Source: Labia minor
Lineage: Eukaryota; Arthropoda; Insecta; Dermaptera; Spongiphoridae
Reading direction: 5' to 3'
Assembly (NCBI GenBank): GCA_963082975.1
Contig: OY720349.1
Span: 68,694,501 to 68,758,500, forward strand
DNA length: 64,000 nt
Shown here: piece after piece, positions 51,102 to 64,000 of the stretch
Layout: every line of letters begins with the position of its first letter
Numbering within the stretch: the first letter of the stretch is position 1
Made by a program: the position numbers and the translations under genes
Notes under the pieces: model-generated
Seen by the model: only the letters and a program-made list of their open reading frames with translations
Databases searched by the model: none
Told to the model about the DNA's origin: nothing

Positions 51102-52723
51102 AATAAGAAGGGAGAGAGAGAACGTTAAATATGCCTCGCTTGAATAGGGAGAGAGTTACACATTTGCAAATGTCCAAAATTATCAAACAAAAATAACATT
51201 TATTTCAATTGAAAATTCTATTAGGTGACATTAATGAACTTTAATGTTTGTAAAATAAATTTAAGTAGATGAGAGAAAGATTATTATTTATGATAATAAA
51301 ATTATATGAGGTATTTATTTAATTATAAAAAAAAAATGTAAGTACATATAAAAAATTTCAAAGACCAGAAGTAAAAAAATTCAAATACTTCAGATTTACT
51401 TTGTTTGTTGTTTATTTTAATAGTCATCTTTATTTTAGTTTTCTAAGAAAAACCTTCAATTGATTAAAGTTTCTATAAGAGAAAAAAACCGTGTGCTGTG
51501 TTTACATCAAAACGGCTAAACTAAAATTAAAAGTATAAATGATAATGTAAAACAACAAACAGACTAGTTTTTATAAAATAAGAAAGCAAAATAAAATATA
51601 ATAAAATAAAATAAACCTCCAATATAAATGAATAGACATTGTTTTGTTTTGTTTTGTTTTTTTATCCTTTTAAATATGCAAAACCAAGTAACCTTCAGAT
51701 AACTTTATTGCATACATATATGTAGATATAATAATAAAAGAACCTGCTTATATAGGAAAACATGACTAATATAAACAAATTAAAAATTAAAAAATAGGCA
51801 AGGTTTGCTTTTCATCTCGAAAAGTGAATGGGAACAGGGGATAACTTAACTCATTCTAACCAAAAAGAAAAAGAAAAAAGAAAAAAACAACAAAAAATCT
51901 TCCAATAGTTTACTTAAAGTTCTATTTTTAAATATTATTAAAAGAGTTGATGAGCAAGATTGGAATAAAATAAAATAACAAAGTTTTATTAAATAAATGA
52001 AGAAAGAAGAGATTCATCCCTCAAGAGGGGCTAGAGGAGAAAATAACTAAATTAACTTGAATCTTGGATCAGGAAGCCAGTATAATAGACACTTGTCATA
52101 GTTGTCGGTGGCGGTATAATATTACCAGCTTGTCGACTAGGTTAATTATCTATAGTAACGTCAGTGTAACAAGACCAAATATGATTCTAAATGGGGTAAC
52201 GTGATGCTCCCTCCCTCCAAAGACATTTCACCCCTTTCTTCTCACTCCATGTGTCCCGATAGTTCCTTCCTTGCACAGCAGCAAGCGAAACATTCACCTC
52301 ATCTTCAAGATAGATAGATAGATAGATAGATAGATACAATACACCGAAAACGAAAATCGATCGAAACAAGAAAAGCAAAAGCAGTGGTGGTGGCGGGGAA
52401 AGAGACAGGCAACGTAGAAATGGCAGCAGTCGCTTCTCCAATCGAACGCCGAGCGAGAGAAACGCCTAATCAACTTACATGAAGCTGTAAATTGCAATTA
52501 AACTTATCCTTGTATTATAAATTCGTCGAGTGTATTTAATTAAAGACTTAAATTGATAATACATATAATTAGAATGTCTTAAGATTTCCTCATTATACCT
52601 GGTAATCCCATTTGCAAATGCTTAAGTAAATAACAAATTCTATACAGCGTGGAATGTTTTCAAGGGAAAAGAGATTCCAAATGGGGTTGGATTATACAGA
52701 CGTCATTTGTGGAATTATAGTTG

Positions 52724-52766
<43 letters not shown>

Positions 52767-55700
52767 AAGAATCAATAATTTTAAAGTCAATGCCTTAAAC
52801 ATATGAAACCAAATACACAGCTATGTATATCTTAAGACATTTTAATAAAGGGGAGTAAAGAAGCAATATTCTTTTACCATCCTCACTCAATCTTTCTTTC
52901 TCTATTTATTATATTTATATTGTTCATTGGGATCTAAGTTCATATTTATATTAAAAGTTAATTTATAAATAAAATAAATAATAATTATTGATGAATATGC
53001 TTTTAATACACAAAGGTGCAGAAAATTCTAGAAAGACATTTCTAAAAAAAACATGGACATTTGCACGTACTCACCCTCATAAATTAAATAGGTAGAACAA
53101 AGAGACTGAGAAGCAATATTACTTATTTTTATTTTTATATTTACTTAATTTTTTCTAATTTACCTGAAATAATGCTGACTATGAAGATTTAGTTAAAGTA
53201 TTGAGACGAAAGGAGAAATTATTTCTTTCACTATCTATAATATTAGCACAGTTGTTTAATTCCTTCGCCCCCTCTCTCCCGCCCACTTCAACCCCTATCA
53301 ACTATTGAATCAAGGTCCAATTGAATAGGACCTGGCACTCAATGGCCCTCCATTATTAATTCAGTTGGCTAAATCAGTTCCTTCGAAGTTTTATTGATAT
53401 GTAAATTGGGAGCGGTTTTAGAGAATATTTTCTAAAATCTATTATATTACACTGAAACGATTCCTCTCCATTAATTCTAATTTTTTTTTCTTTTTATTCT
53501 TCCTTAATCTTAATTTTATTTTGGCTTTAATCGATATTGAAAAGAAAAATATCTTAAGAATGTAATCATTTTTACTTTTTTGTCTTTTACAAATACATAT
53601 ATTGTTGTAGAGGGATTAATTCATTGCTTAATTGAAGAAAAATATACAAATTACTCACAGATTATATTAAGTAATGATTTATTTAAAAATTTTATAATTT
53701 GGAGGGGAATATAAAAGGTGAAAACAAATTAAAAAATTCTTCCATATTAAGAAATGTTAAAATTCCTAACAACTAACATACAATGAAGTTTAGACGAAAA
53801 TAAAAGAAAAACAAGAAATTACTAATAATTACATTTTCATATGTTGTACCAATATAATTAGTGAATGGAGAATAGAGACAAGTGTGTGTGTGTGTGTGTG
53901 TGGGATATTGGGAGGTTGGGCGGGGGATTACAAGTACAAACCACCCTGAGACACAAGTCCATTAATTGTGAAGGGGGTCTGAGAGGTCCTTAACTCTCCG
54001 ATCAGGCCTCCAACTCTCGTGAATATCAATAAGGCTTTCAATTTAACGTTGATCACTGTTCGGCCTCTTAAATTCGCCATTTGCACCGAGCTAATTAGAC
54101 TAATTTTCTAAACTAAAAACTAATTTAGTCAATTTCCATTTGAAAGATTTTCTATGAAAATTGGAAAATTAAAATAAAAAACCTTCGGAAAAAATAATTA
54201 AAATTTATCAATTTTATCAATTTATAAATTTGTAAATATCTTAAATAATTAGTAACTTCTACTGAGAGTTGTAATAGAGACCATCAAATAAATAATCAAT
54301 TTTCAGATTTTCTATTTCGTTTTGTTTTGGGATTTAAAAAGCCATCTATTGATATGTATATTTATGATATGGGATTTTTGTAGGCGAGTCAATAGATATA
54401 TATATAATTTTAATTTTTAAGATAATTAATTTTAGTAAATTGATCTAACATCTATTAAAATTAATATTTAACAATTTAAAATAAAACAATGAAAATGAAA
54501 GATATAATTGTATATATTTTTCAGGAGGAAATAGCTAGAGCAAATTCAAATTAAAAATAAAAAGAAATTAATAAAAGAAAAGTAAAATTTAATCCTTAAT
54601 TTAGTTTGATTTTTAAAAGGCTGGTAATTGAGATTGATTTCACCATGGAAAATGAAGTAAATCCGGGTTTCGTTAATAAATAAATAAATAAACAAACAAA
54701 CACAAACAAGTGGAGTGAATTCAAATGATTGACTAATGGGCCTGAAACAAAAGAAGAATTATCGACTGGTGATTAATATTGCACGATGGCAGTGAATAAT
54801 TCAAGATGGCTGTAAATAGAGGTTCATTTGATTGTTTTTCCCTCTCGCTCACACTTAAATGGCGGATTTATTTAAGACTCGTCCACTCGGGACATTTTCC
54901 AAACCACCATCAGTGAGATAGATTCTAAGCTCCATCATGTAAACAGATTATCCCGTTTAACTGCTGTTTGTAAATTTTCGAGCGAGTGTTTTGGTCACAA
55001 ATCGTGTTACAATCAAACCTTCGATGCGGTCGAGTTTAAATATATTATCCAATTGGCTTTTCTCGTTAAGCTAAGGTCAATCTTTCGTAAGGGAAACTCA
55101 ATAAAAATAAAATTTACTACACGATACAAAAGGAGAATATAAACCCCATGGTTTACTCTTTCCTTCGTTCGGTTTTTCTTTTTTTTTTTTTTTTTTGTTT
55201 TTGTTTCTTCTTACTCTTTTCCTTTTAACCCCCCCACCTTTCACAAACTCTCTCTCTCTCTCTCTTTCTACATCAAATCTATTATTTTCTTTCTTAAATA
55301 AATATCAAAGTTTCGATAATAAATCTATAGTATTATTTATATACAATAAGTATGTATAGTGGTTATTCATTTTAAAACATTAAAGTTCGTTTAATATATA
55401 TAAGTACTACATACAAAAATTTTAATATATATTTATATAAATTATTCATGGGTGTTCTTTTTAAGATGATATCGATAAATTTTTAAAATTCAAATTACTT
55501 ATTTTATACGATTGATGATAGTGTTACATTTTGATTAGAATGGAAAAAGCTGGATTTTGATATTTAAGGTATGCAATCCTCTCAAATTATATTTTTTATT
55601 TTAAATAAAAATAGGGGAGCGTGGCTCACCTTGGGCAAAGTATACCTCGGAAGAGCTTTAGTTTGTGTCCTAAATTTTAAATTAAACTATTAGTCCTTGC

Positions 55701-56559
55701 AAAGTAAAAAAAACAATCAAATTGTCAGATGTGTTTTGATTCAATTGAAAAAGTAGGCTCGATTTTATTAAATTTTTATTTTACAACTAATGTATAATAA
55801 TTGTTCAAAATATAAGCCTACCAGCATGATATTTTAAAGTTTCAAATTTTGTATATATTGTGATACAAGTTTAAGTGGTCTACCTTAGGACATAAGCTAT
55901 TTCAAATAACTTTTATTTTTCAAAAAAATATTAGATTTAAAATTTTTATTTAATATAATTTATGTAACCTGTGTTTATATTAATAGATATTATTACATAC
56001 TTTAGGAACTTATTATGCTTAACAATGGAAAAGATTAAAAATAAAAATTTGAAAAAACCAAGCAGTTCATTGTAAAATAAAATTAGAAAATATTAATTTA
56101 TAATTGTTTCATCACTTTGCTTCTAATAACTTATCAAGTGAAATAATTCCAAACATTTTGTAATTATTTATTTATTTAACTTTTCTCATTTAATTTTAAC
56201 TGTCCCAAATTAAGCCACTACTTAGGTAGCACATACGAAGTAAGTATTTTTTTTTTTTTTTAATTTTTCTATATTGAATAGGAGATTGAAAGTTATTTAA
56301 TAATGTAGACAAAGATTGGTTAAATATTAGATGCGATTTGGACAATAATTCATCAATATAAGAAGATTAGAAAAGAGATTGAAAAAAGTGTTCTAAATAT
56401 AAAATTTGTTTGAATAAAAAATAAATATTAATAGGAGTACTTATTCTATGTATTACATATATCACCATGGGGAAAATAATATAAATAATCGTTATTTGAA
56501 TAATTCTTCATTCAGTTAAAATTATTAAAAGTCTTTTATTAAGACACATCTCCTGTTGA
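51102..56559. other. Spacer with unique GC-richer islands
   Basis: AT-rich, with islands at about 52020-52480, 53250-53420, 53920-54110 and 54640-55090. (GATA)n at 52309-52335, poly-T at about 52730-52759, (GT)n at about 53883-53902. The islands hold TAATTA and TGATTGA-type words but no coding domain. Confidence 0.5.
52309..52335. repeat. (GATA)n microsatellite
   Basis: Six to seven tetramers. They translate to the YLSI repeats seen in overlapping minus-strand frames, which are therefore not genes. Confidence 0.92.
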
Positions 56560-57968
56560 TTAACACGTTCCCGCCGGTTTGAACCACGGGTGGCTCATGA
56601 GTGGTTGGTCCCATCGGACGGCTTGAGCCATGAGTGATTATTGTATCTAACGTCGTGAACATAATCTGGACCATATTCAAATTGCCAAATATTGATACTA
56701 TTATACTATTATATATTATATATAATATTATTATCTATGATAATATAATATAATAAATGATATTATAAGATTATATTATCATCTATTATATGAATTATAT
56801 ATATAAATATAATAATGCACAACCCGTGGACATAGGTGAGTGGTCCCATCGGGCGGCTGTACGATTGGTGGTACATTAGTAATTATTGTATATAGCTAAA
56901 TGAACATTTGTGTGGATCATGTTAAAATATTGATACTATTATATATTATATTATATTATTAAATGAAAAACATTTTTTGATTCGATTTTAGAACTGAATA
57001 GCAATTGATCTCAAGTCTTAATCTTAAATCTTTAAAACCTATAAACAAAAAATATATGTTATATTTAGAACTCTAAACTTTTTATTATAACACCCTATAT
57101 AATATATGTAAGTGTCTGTTTGTTTATTTTTCCGTAAAATTTTCCTTATAAAAAATTGATTCCGGGTTGTATTCTCGAATTTTTGTGAAATTTGAATTTC
57201 GACATTTCGGTGCTCATTTTGGAGCGAGTTTCAGGAGAATATGGCAAAAATGATTCTTGATCACGCATACTAAGACCCAGAATCCCAAAATTCACTTCTC
57301 TGAAATTTACCTGAAAATGGCGTCGAAATGATCACTGAAACGTCGAAATTGAAATTTCATAAAAATACGTGAAAACAACCCAGAAATAATATTTCATTAA
57401 TATTTAAATATATTCTATATTTTCGAATTTTATTTGCATATTTGTTTGTTTTTTTTAACATTTATTTGTTATTTTTATCTATTTGTTCTTGTATTATTAT
57501 ATTTATGCCATATATGTTCATATTATTTGGATTAAAACATAAATAAATGCGCCGTCCCGTAGGAAAAAACATGAAAATTTGACGTCACCAGATAAATAAT
57601 AAGTTGACCTGTGGCCAGGTCCGAACCGACCGACGGTTTGAAATAAATTAATTTCCAGCTACAGAAACAATTTCAAATAATTTTCATATATCTATTAATG
57701 TAATAAAAAACAGATATGGATACATAAATAATAAATATAAACATTTTTAATTTTATTTTATTTATAATATATATGCAAGACCAGGCTGTGACGTCATGAA
57801 TGGCTGGATGACGTCATATAATTTTAAATCAAGAAAAAACTAATAAATTTGATTTTTCTCGAGGATAAAACCAATACAAAGTGCATGATTCGTGGTGATA
57901 TATAAAAAAATCTCCTTTGGTGTGAAAATAACCCTTTCCTTCCTATCGTCGATCGCTAATACTACCAC

Positions 57969-58063
57969 TTCCGGTTTCCGGAATTGCACCAAAAGTTGAT
58001 CAATTCATCCCACTGATGCATTAAGTAAATATACCAAATTTCATCAAAATCGGTTGAGCCGTT
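57969..58063 (-). repeat. AACGG module, piggyBac-type copy
   Basis: On the minus strand: AACGG, 14 bases, ATGAAATTTGGTA, 31 bases, ATCAACTTTTG, then a CCGGAA-like end. The order and spacing equal those in Helentron-type copies a (12681-12772), b (about 32991-33084), c (37836-37930) and e (about 50812-50906). Confidence 0.75.
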
Positions 58064-58080
58064 CAGGCTGTACACATCTA

Positions 58081-58164
58081 TACGGACGGACAGACGGACA
58101 GACGGACGGACGGACAGACGGACGGACAGACGGACGGACAGACGGACGGACAGACGGACAGACA
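58081..58164. repeat. GACG/GACA minisatellite in the piggyBac-type element
   Basis: About 20 alternating GACG and GACA tetramers. The minus-strand frame over it reads as RLSV repeats and is not a gene. It lies just beside the AACGG module at 57969-58063. Confidence 0.92.
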
Positions 58165-58858
58165 TCATGCTAAAAATACTTTTTTCTGTTTAGAAAATGC
58201 ATGATTCGTGGAGAAATGTAAAAATCTCCACATGTGAAATTTGGTGTGAAAACAATACCTCCCTTACTACCGTCGGTCGGTAAAAACAATAAGTTAGAGC
58301 GCCGCCACATGGAAAAATAGACAAATTATGGAGCCGGCGGGAACGTGTTAAATACTGCTAATATATTAAAATAAAATATATTTATACAAGATTTGAATAA
58401 ATTTCATCAAAGAAGAGAGACTCTTTAAACCTGAACGAAAAATAAAAAAAGGGTCTTTTTTATTCAACAAAATTGACCCGATAAGGTTACTCAATTTTTT
58501 TCCGCGTTGATATCCAATACGTGGCCCACTCTTTTAAAGTGATACTCTTTTTTCATCTTTAAAGTTAGTAAAATCATATTTTTTTGCTTTTGATATAACA
58601 ATAATAATAATAATAATCTATATATATATATATAAATCATATTTACTAGTGTATTGATATTGTCTGAGGATGGTAGCATTGGACACGTTTACTTGAACAT
58701 TTACTTGATATGTTAAAATGCATTGTGAAGTGGTTTAATTCTATTATATGTACTTTCAGGTGAATATGATTTAATGAATATTCTCGAAAATAATTTTATA
58801 TTTAATAAATCTATTATACTTTCAGAATTGACTAAGACTTTTATCCCACTCACACACT

Positions 58859-58893
<35 letters not shown>

Positions 58894-60451
58894 CTTTTAT
58901 ATTTATTTATAATATATTTGGGAAAATAAATAATAATAGATAAACTAAAGAAAAAAAAACAAAAAAAAAAAACGAAAGACAGCAACTAACTCTCCAAATT
59001 TGGAAAACTTAAATAGCAATCATATTAAATATAATGAACTTTTATTAAATGCTATTTAAAAAAAATTATATATAATATTATAAATTATAATAAAACAAAA
59101 AGGTTCTAATAATTATTTACAAAGATTATAATAATTGATGATGTTCATCAAAAAGGAATGAATTTTTAACATTATAGATTTATTTTTAAAGCAATTAGTT
59201 TCCGTTGCTTGTTAAAATTGTTGATTGAGTTCGAGAAATATAATCTAAAGTAAAAACATGGTGGAATTGATTTTCATAGTGTGTTGATATATGTTTATTG
59301 TAAATAAAAAATTTATTTAAACTAATATAAGTATTAATGTTAGGAAAAATAGAAGCTTAAAATAATTCGATTATATGGAATAGATAAGATGAGAATGAGT
59401 AGGTTCAACATTATAGTCATTTATATTTTTTTTTTAACTTTAATTAAAGAAATATGTATATATACATATAATCATATTCATAATTACAGAAAGAATAATA
59501 TTAAATTTAAAATTTATAAAATTTAATATTTTTTATAATATAAAAAGAGTTAAAAAAATTAGTTATTATTGTAAATCATTATTATATTATATTATTCTAT
59601 CTATATTTCTATTACTCAAAAGTTTTCGACCACAGCACATTCATTCCTCCAACTATCCTTATCGTTACTTCCTTACTATGGTGACTACTCGATAATATTT
59701 CGTTTTAAGGCGTTTTGGGGTCGTTGACCCTATATAGTCCAGTCATATTAGGTAAACATCGCAATGTGAGATAATAAGCTGTAAATTGGTATAAACCTTT
59801 GTTTTGTCGTTCTAAATGTGTTGTCTCAAAAGTCACGTTGTATCAAGTCAATTATTTAATTATTTAATTATAATTATTAAACAATGCCCATTATTTATGT
59901 ACTAATTATTATTAATTGTTTATATTTTATTAAAATAATTAACTTAATTATTTGTATTTAATTATTTATATTTAACTATTTAACTATAATTATAATATTT
60001 TAATAAATATTTGACTTTCTAACAACGTGCTGATTCGCGAAAAAACAGATTTTTATGACCTTTGACCTTCAATATCTTAAGACGCGGACACGATAGCATT
60101 TGTGACTATTTGCTAATATATATATATATATATATTTTAGAAAGTTTTTTCTTTATCTATTTGAATGAAAATTCATGGTTAAAGAGAAATGGTGAATGGT
60201 CTATTATTGCAATTTTTCGTGTTCATCTTCGGTGCTATTGAGCCGAAGAGGGTCTAACAAGAATCATGGCTTTCAATTAGAGTTGAGTTGTGGCGCTCAT
60301 AAATAAACAAGCAAGGCAGCAAGGTAGGTAGCCCCATCAGGTGGCCTCAGGTGTTGAACCCAACCCAACAAGGCACACGTGGCTCGATTCCCATGGGACG
60401 CTATTGTTCCCGCAGGACGCTTGTATTGAATAGGCGGCCATCCCCTTCTCC

Positions 60452-60474
60452 CTCTCTCTCTCTCTCTCTCTCTC
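60452..60474. repeat. (TC)n microsatellite
   Basis: Pure CT run. A second one lies at 60531-60554. Confidence 0.92.
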
Positions 60475-63400
60475 AAACCCACACCCACACTATACAGCAT
60501 ATACCAAAATCCTGTTCCATTCTATTCAAGTTCTCTCTCTCTCTCTCTCTCTCTGATCACTCATTGCATGCAATGCAACGACAATGCGCGTTAATACTTT
60601 TTTAATAAAACCATTTTTTTATAAGTGTTTGCTTTTTATAATCAAATTTTCATATATAATTCTATTTTATTATAAACAAAAGCTGGAAAACAGTGCCGTG
60701 TGAATGAACGAAAAATAAAACAGATTTAGAGATAAAATTAAATAAAAAGATACGAAAAAAAACTTTATATGATAATGAAATAAAGAAGGGTATACATTAA
60801 TATATGGATAATATTTAATTTAATAACAAAAAAATTTTAAAAATTAAAAAAAATAATAAATAATTAATATGATAGAAACTTATTTAATTATAAAAATTAT
60901 AGTAAACCTATTTAATTGTATATCATAGTATATTTTCATAGAAAGAAAATTATTTTCAAAATATAATTAATCGATAATATACTAATTTGTGATAGACTGT
61001 TTGTCTTCATGTGACGTCATCACCCTGAAGAGAGCAATATTGAAATTAAAATATTATATTTTATATATTATTTTTATATGAATTCAATAAAATGATAATA
61101 ATATATTTGTTTATGAGTGTTTAATTTTTTTTTTTTTTTTTTTTTTTTTTTGATGTACTAAGTAAAATTCCCTTCATAATTATAACCTCAAATCACCCGA
61201 AAAGGTGAGATTATTTTCTATTAATTATAGAATAAATCAACATAAAATTTAATTTCTATTTAATCAAATATAATAGTGGTTATTAATAACAACCAACAAG
61301 AGAAAATTCATATTTAGAAACTTTAGAAGTCGCCTCTCCACCTTCGACATTCAACTTTATAGGTAATATAATCATTTATATAATAAATTATAATGGGTTC
61401 GGTTATTAAAAAAAAATAAAAATTGACTTTGTGAACTAACTAAATTATATGCAAGGCGCAAGTCTGTCTTTTAAATTGAGTTTTATTGTGTTTAGTATAA
61501 AAAGTACAAAAGAAATATCAACAAACAATACAAGTTTAAAATTATAATGGAATTCTTCTATTCCCCAAATATACTTGAATAGTGATAAATGATTGAAGTT
61601 ATGTTTACAGGTAGATAAATGGGGATTAATTAAGTGTAAAAAATATCGCAAATAGTAAATGAGATAAAACGTTGAATAGCGTTGATCTTATCATGATTTG
61701 AATTAATTTAAAACAAAATAAATGATAAAAAGATTTATACCAAATAATAAGAGCTAAAGTTTGCTGTTATTTAGTGGCAGCTATAACTGAATTGTAAGGA
61801 GCAAAGATAGAGATTTAAGGTTGAATATAACCAAAGTACTCTACCACATCGCTTACGTATTACTTAAAATATTTATTCTATTCGTAGGTTAAGAGATAGA
61901 GCTAATTAATTTAAGGAAATTAATATTGTAGACACGTGTCGTAAAGGAGCGAAGTAATCTCCTGATTGATGTCGCACGGACGACCATTGGTAACGAGAAT
62001 AGGATCAAGTCATTAATTATAATAATAATAATGACTTAGACATTAAAAGCATAATTCCTAGATATGCTAATTTGCCTCTCATGGATTAGAATATATACTC
62101 GGGGTGAGGTGGTTGGGTGAAGTTTAGGAAGCCCGAGATTAATCGCTCTCTTGCTAAAGACGTACAGACAAACAAAGCAGCGATTAGATGAAGACCATTT
62201 TAACGGGGTTCAGATGAAGAATATGAACAAGAGATTTATGTACGATGTGAAAGGGTGGGGAGAAAAAAGACTTAATAATATAAAGACTGGCCCAAGAGAC
62301 AGGATGAAATATTTAGAAGGGAAGCAGAATAAATTTTGGCGTAAGAAAAACTCTGGATAGTAAAATATTATTGACCAGAATTGAAAATTATTCTTAGTAT
62401 TATTAATAATATTATAATGAACAATATAATAACAGTAACCTCTCCTATATGTACCAAAAATAAAACATAATAGTAAATTGTCAAAGAGAACATAAAAAAA
62501 GTAGATAAATCTGAGGGATATTTATTTTTAGGCAACTTTGTAAAACAGAATGCATATAAAAAACTTGTCTATCTGTAAAAATAAAAGGTGAATTTTTCAT
62601 GAGAAACATTAAATGGTTTCCAATGTTCGATTTCGATATGTGAAGATTCTTACCAATCTTCCATGTCATTAAATGCCAATTGGATTCAATAAATGCATTT
62701 TATTTTATCATGATTAACTCCGAGGGAATGTGGTTCGAGTTGAACATTTAAATATCATCTCAACAGAAATATAGCAAAACCGGTTTTACATTGTTCTAGT
62801 AATTAAGACCTACTTTCATCAGACATATCACTACACTTTTTATTTTCCAGAAGTCAAAAATACTTCTTCTGAAAAATCTAATTAGTAATTAAAGAAACCT
62901 TGCAATTTTTTTTATAAATCAACTTTGAAATGACAACACACACAGTCAAACAAAATAATAAATTTTTAGTTTATGATTAAGATATTTACTTTTCTCTCAA
63001 GAAATTGATACATAGATATTCTTCTATAAATAAAATGTTATCACTTTTTTAGACAACATGGAGAGGATAATTAAATATATAATTTAATCAATTTCAAATA
63101 ATTCTGAAGTTCTGGATTTTCAAATTTCTATGAAAATAAAAAAAATCGTTTGGATCTACCTGTTAGTTTGAAATTATTAATCCATTTGGTAACATTGTCT
63201 TGAAATGAACTGACCATCGCTGGTGGAGTGAACTGATCTCAACCGTGAAAAAGAGAATGTGGAAGGAAGAGGGGGGGGGGGGGGTATGCGAGACTTGAAT
63301 TTCTCGTAATTTATTTCGGGCGCATCACCAACTTGTTAAAGGTGAGTGAATGAGAGTCACTGGCGGACGTGAACGGCGTTTAGATTGAAAACAACGACAG

Positions 63401-63924
63401 TTCAATCAATCGCAAAGCTCCGTAGCTGTAAATGTGACTGATTGGAGATTGGTGGTCGGGGTGGAGCAACCCCCCCTCCCTTCAAACTCGCGTTTACCGT
63501 TGGCCGGCACCTCTTTTCGTTTCCTGTCCAATGGCAACGCATTACACGGGATTAAGACATAAACATGTTCAATCGCTCCGATTCGAAATGAGAATGTACG
63601 ATTGACACGTTACAGGCGCGCAACGAGATTTCTCCCTTCCCTCTCCCTCTCCAACACTTTTCAAATCCCAATCCGCCTGCTTCTTGTAATGTTTTCAACT
63701 AGAATTAATTTAATTTCTCCCCTTTTTTTTATTTCACTTTATATTTACAAAGTTCTAAAAAATAATTACCCACAACGTTTCACTTGGCATTTATTTTGTG
63801 CATTTTTTTAAAAACAAGACAACAACTTTGAGAATTATCGTTTTTTGATATCAATCATATTATTATTAATCTTAATGATATTCATGATTTTTATTTTATA
63901 GAGAATCTTTTTTTAAGATTAAGA

Positions 63925-63929
<5 letters not shown>

Positions 63930-63980
<51 letters not shown>
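63930..63980. repeat. (TA)n microsatellite
   Basis: About 25 uninterrupted TA units near the window end. Confidence 0.95.
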
Positions 63981-63983
<3 letters not shown>

Positions 63984-64000
63984 ACTTAGAAGCCAAATCG

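Larger units (their letters stand above)
56564..58347. mobile_element. piggyBac-type non-autonomous element
   Basis: A 1784 bp element flanked on both sides by TTAA (56560-56563 and 58348-58351), the piggyBac target, with 14-bp inverted repeats CACGTTCCCGCCGG. No transposase frame. The left end holds a duplicated approximately 100 bp unit (about 56578-56675 and 56820-56920) sharing GAGTGGTCCCATCGG. The right end holds another (about 57880-57960 and 58196-58285) sharing GCATGATTCGTGG, with a tetranucleotide minisatellite between. Long (TA)-rich tracts separate the left units. Confidence 0.85.
58352..64000. other. Non-coding spacer
   Basis: AT-rich, with islands at about 59640-59850, 60000-60110, 60200-60480, 61850-62010 and 63210-63640. 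(TA)n near 58861-58892 and at 63930-63980, (TC)n at 60452-60474 and 60531-60554, poly-T at about 61127-61151, a G-run at about 63271-63283. CGTGGCTCGATTCCCATGGG near 60380 resembles a tRNA B box, but no matching A box is placed. The frame at 62151-62360 (69 codons) has no domain. Confidence 0.5.

Noticed and set aside
50887-51186. 99-codon frame on the minus strand
   Set aside because: Runs through Helentron-type copy e and its CA-rich microsatellite. Part of the same peptide (ARDSIAITKIFDVEIL) appears in the frame over copy b, which shows it is repeat sequence.
52187-52497. Minus-strand frames with YLSIYLSI
   Set aside because: Translation of the (GATA)n microsatellite.
58081-58164. CRISPR-like short tandem array
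   Set aside because: The units are contiguous 4-base repeats without unique spacers, and the window is eukaryotic. No CRISPR array is present anywhere in it.
57962-58168. Minus-strand frame encoding RLSV repeats
   Set aside because: It is the translation of the GACG/GACA minisatellite inside the piggyBac-type element.
60351-60605. 84-codon frame with SLSLSLS repeats, and a B-box-like word near 60380
   Set aside because: The serine-leucine repeats are translated (TC)n microsatellite. No A box at tRNA spacing supports a tRNA gene.

Overview
The window is strongly AT-rich animal nuclear DNA (by eye about three quarters A+T) with no recognisable host gene. The contents are transposable elements (TEs), their relics, microsatellites and unique AT-rich spacer. 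The mix of element families (Ty3/Gypsy, an ORF2-type LINE, mariner, Tigger/pogo, hAT, piggyBac, Helitron and a Helentron-type element) fits an arthropod with an AT-rich, TE-rich genome. The species cannot be fixed from this sequence alone.

Layout. 1-8.8 kb: AT-rich spacer with a truncated LINE 3' end at 7.24 kb. 8.85-10.37 kb: an old, very AT-rich repeat whose diverged sister lies at 46.8-48.1 kb. 12.5-13.1 kb: first of five copies of a roughly 630 bp Helentron-type non-autonomous element. 13.34-18.07 kb: a complete, apparently very young Ty3/Gypsy retrotransposon on the minus strand, with LTRs that read identical and one uninterrupted 1363-residue Gag-Pol frame holding every catalytic motif. 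18-28.5 kb: spacer with GC-richer islands and a SINE-like piece near 24.8 kb. 28.6-34 kb: a TE cluster with a complete non-autonomous Helitron that contains a LINE fragment, an internally deleted Tigger-like element, and a Helentron-type copy split by an internally deleted mariner. 37.7-43.6 kb: two more Helentron-type copies, a LINE reverse-transcriptase fragment and a small hAT MITE. 50.5-51.1 kb: the fifth Helentron-type copy. 56.56-58.35 kb: a piggyBac-type non-autonomous element flanked by TTAA. 58.35-64 kb: spacer.

The only protein likely to be functional is the Gypsy polyprotein; it would carry out its own replication (protease, reverse transcriptase, RNase H, integrase). The other elements would need transposases or Rep/helicase proteins supplied from elsewhere.

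The most unusual signal is a sequence module, AACGG-N14-ATGAAATTT, found with exact spacing in three unrelated element classes: Helentron-type, Helitron and piggyBac-type. In two of them the similarity extends about 95 bp, and in each of those it sits beside a simple repeat. Between elements, short GC-richer unique islands recur every few kb in AT-rich DNA, which could be regulatory sequence in a gene desert or large intron.
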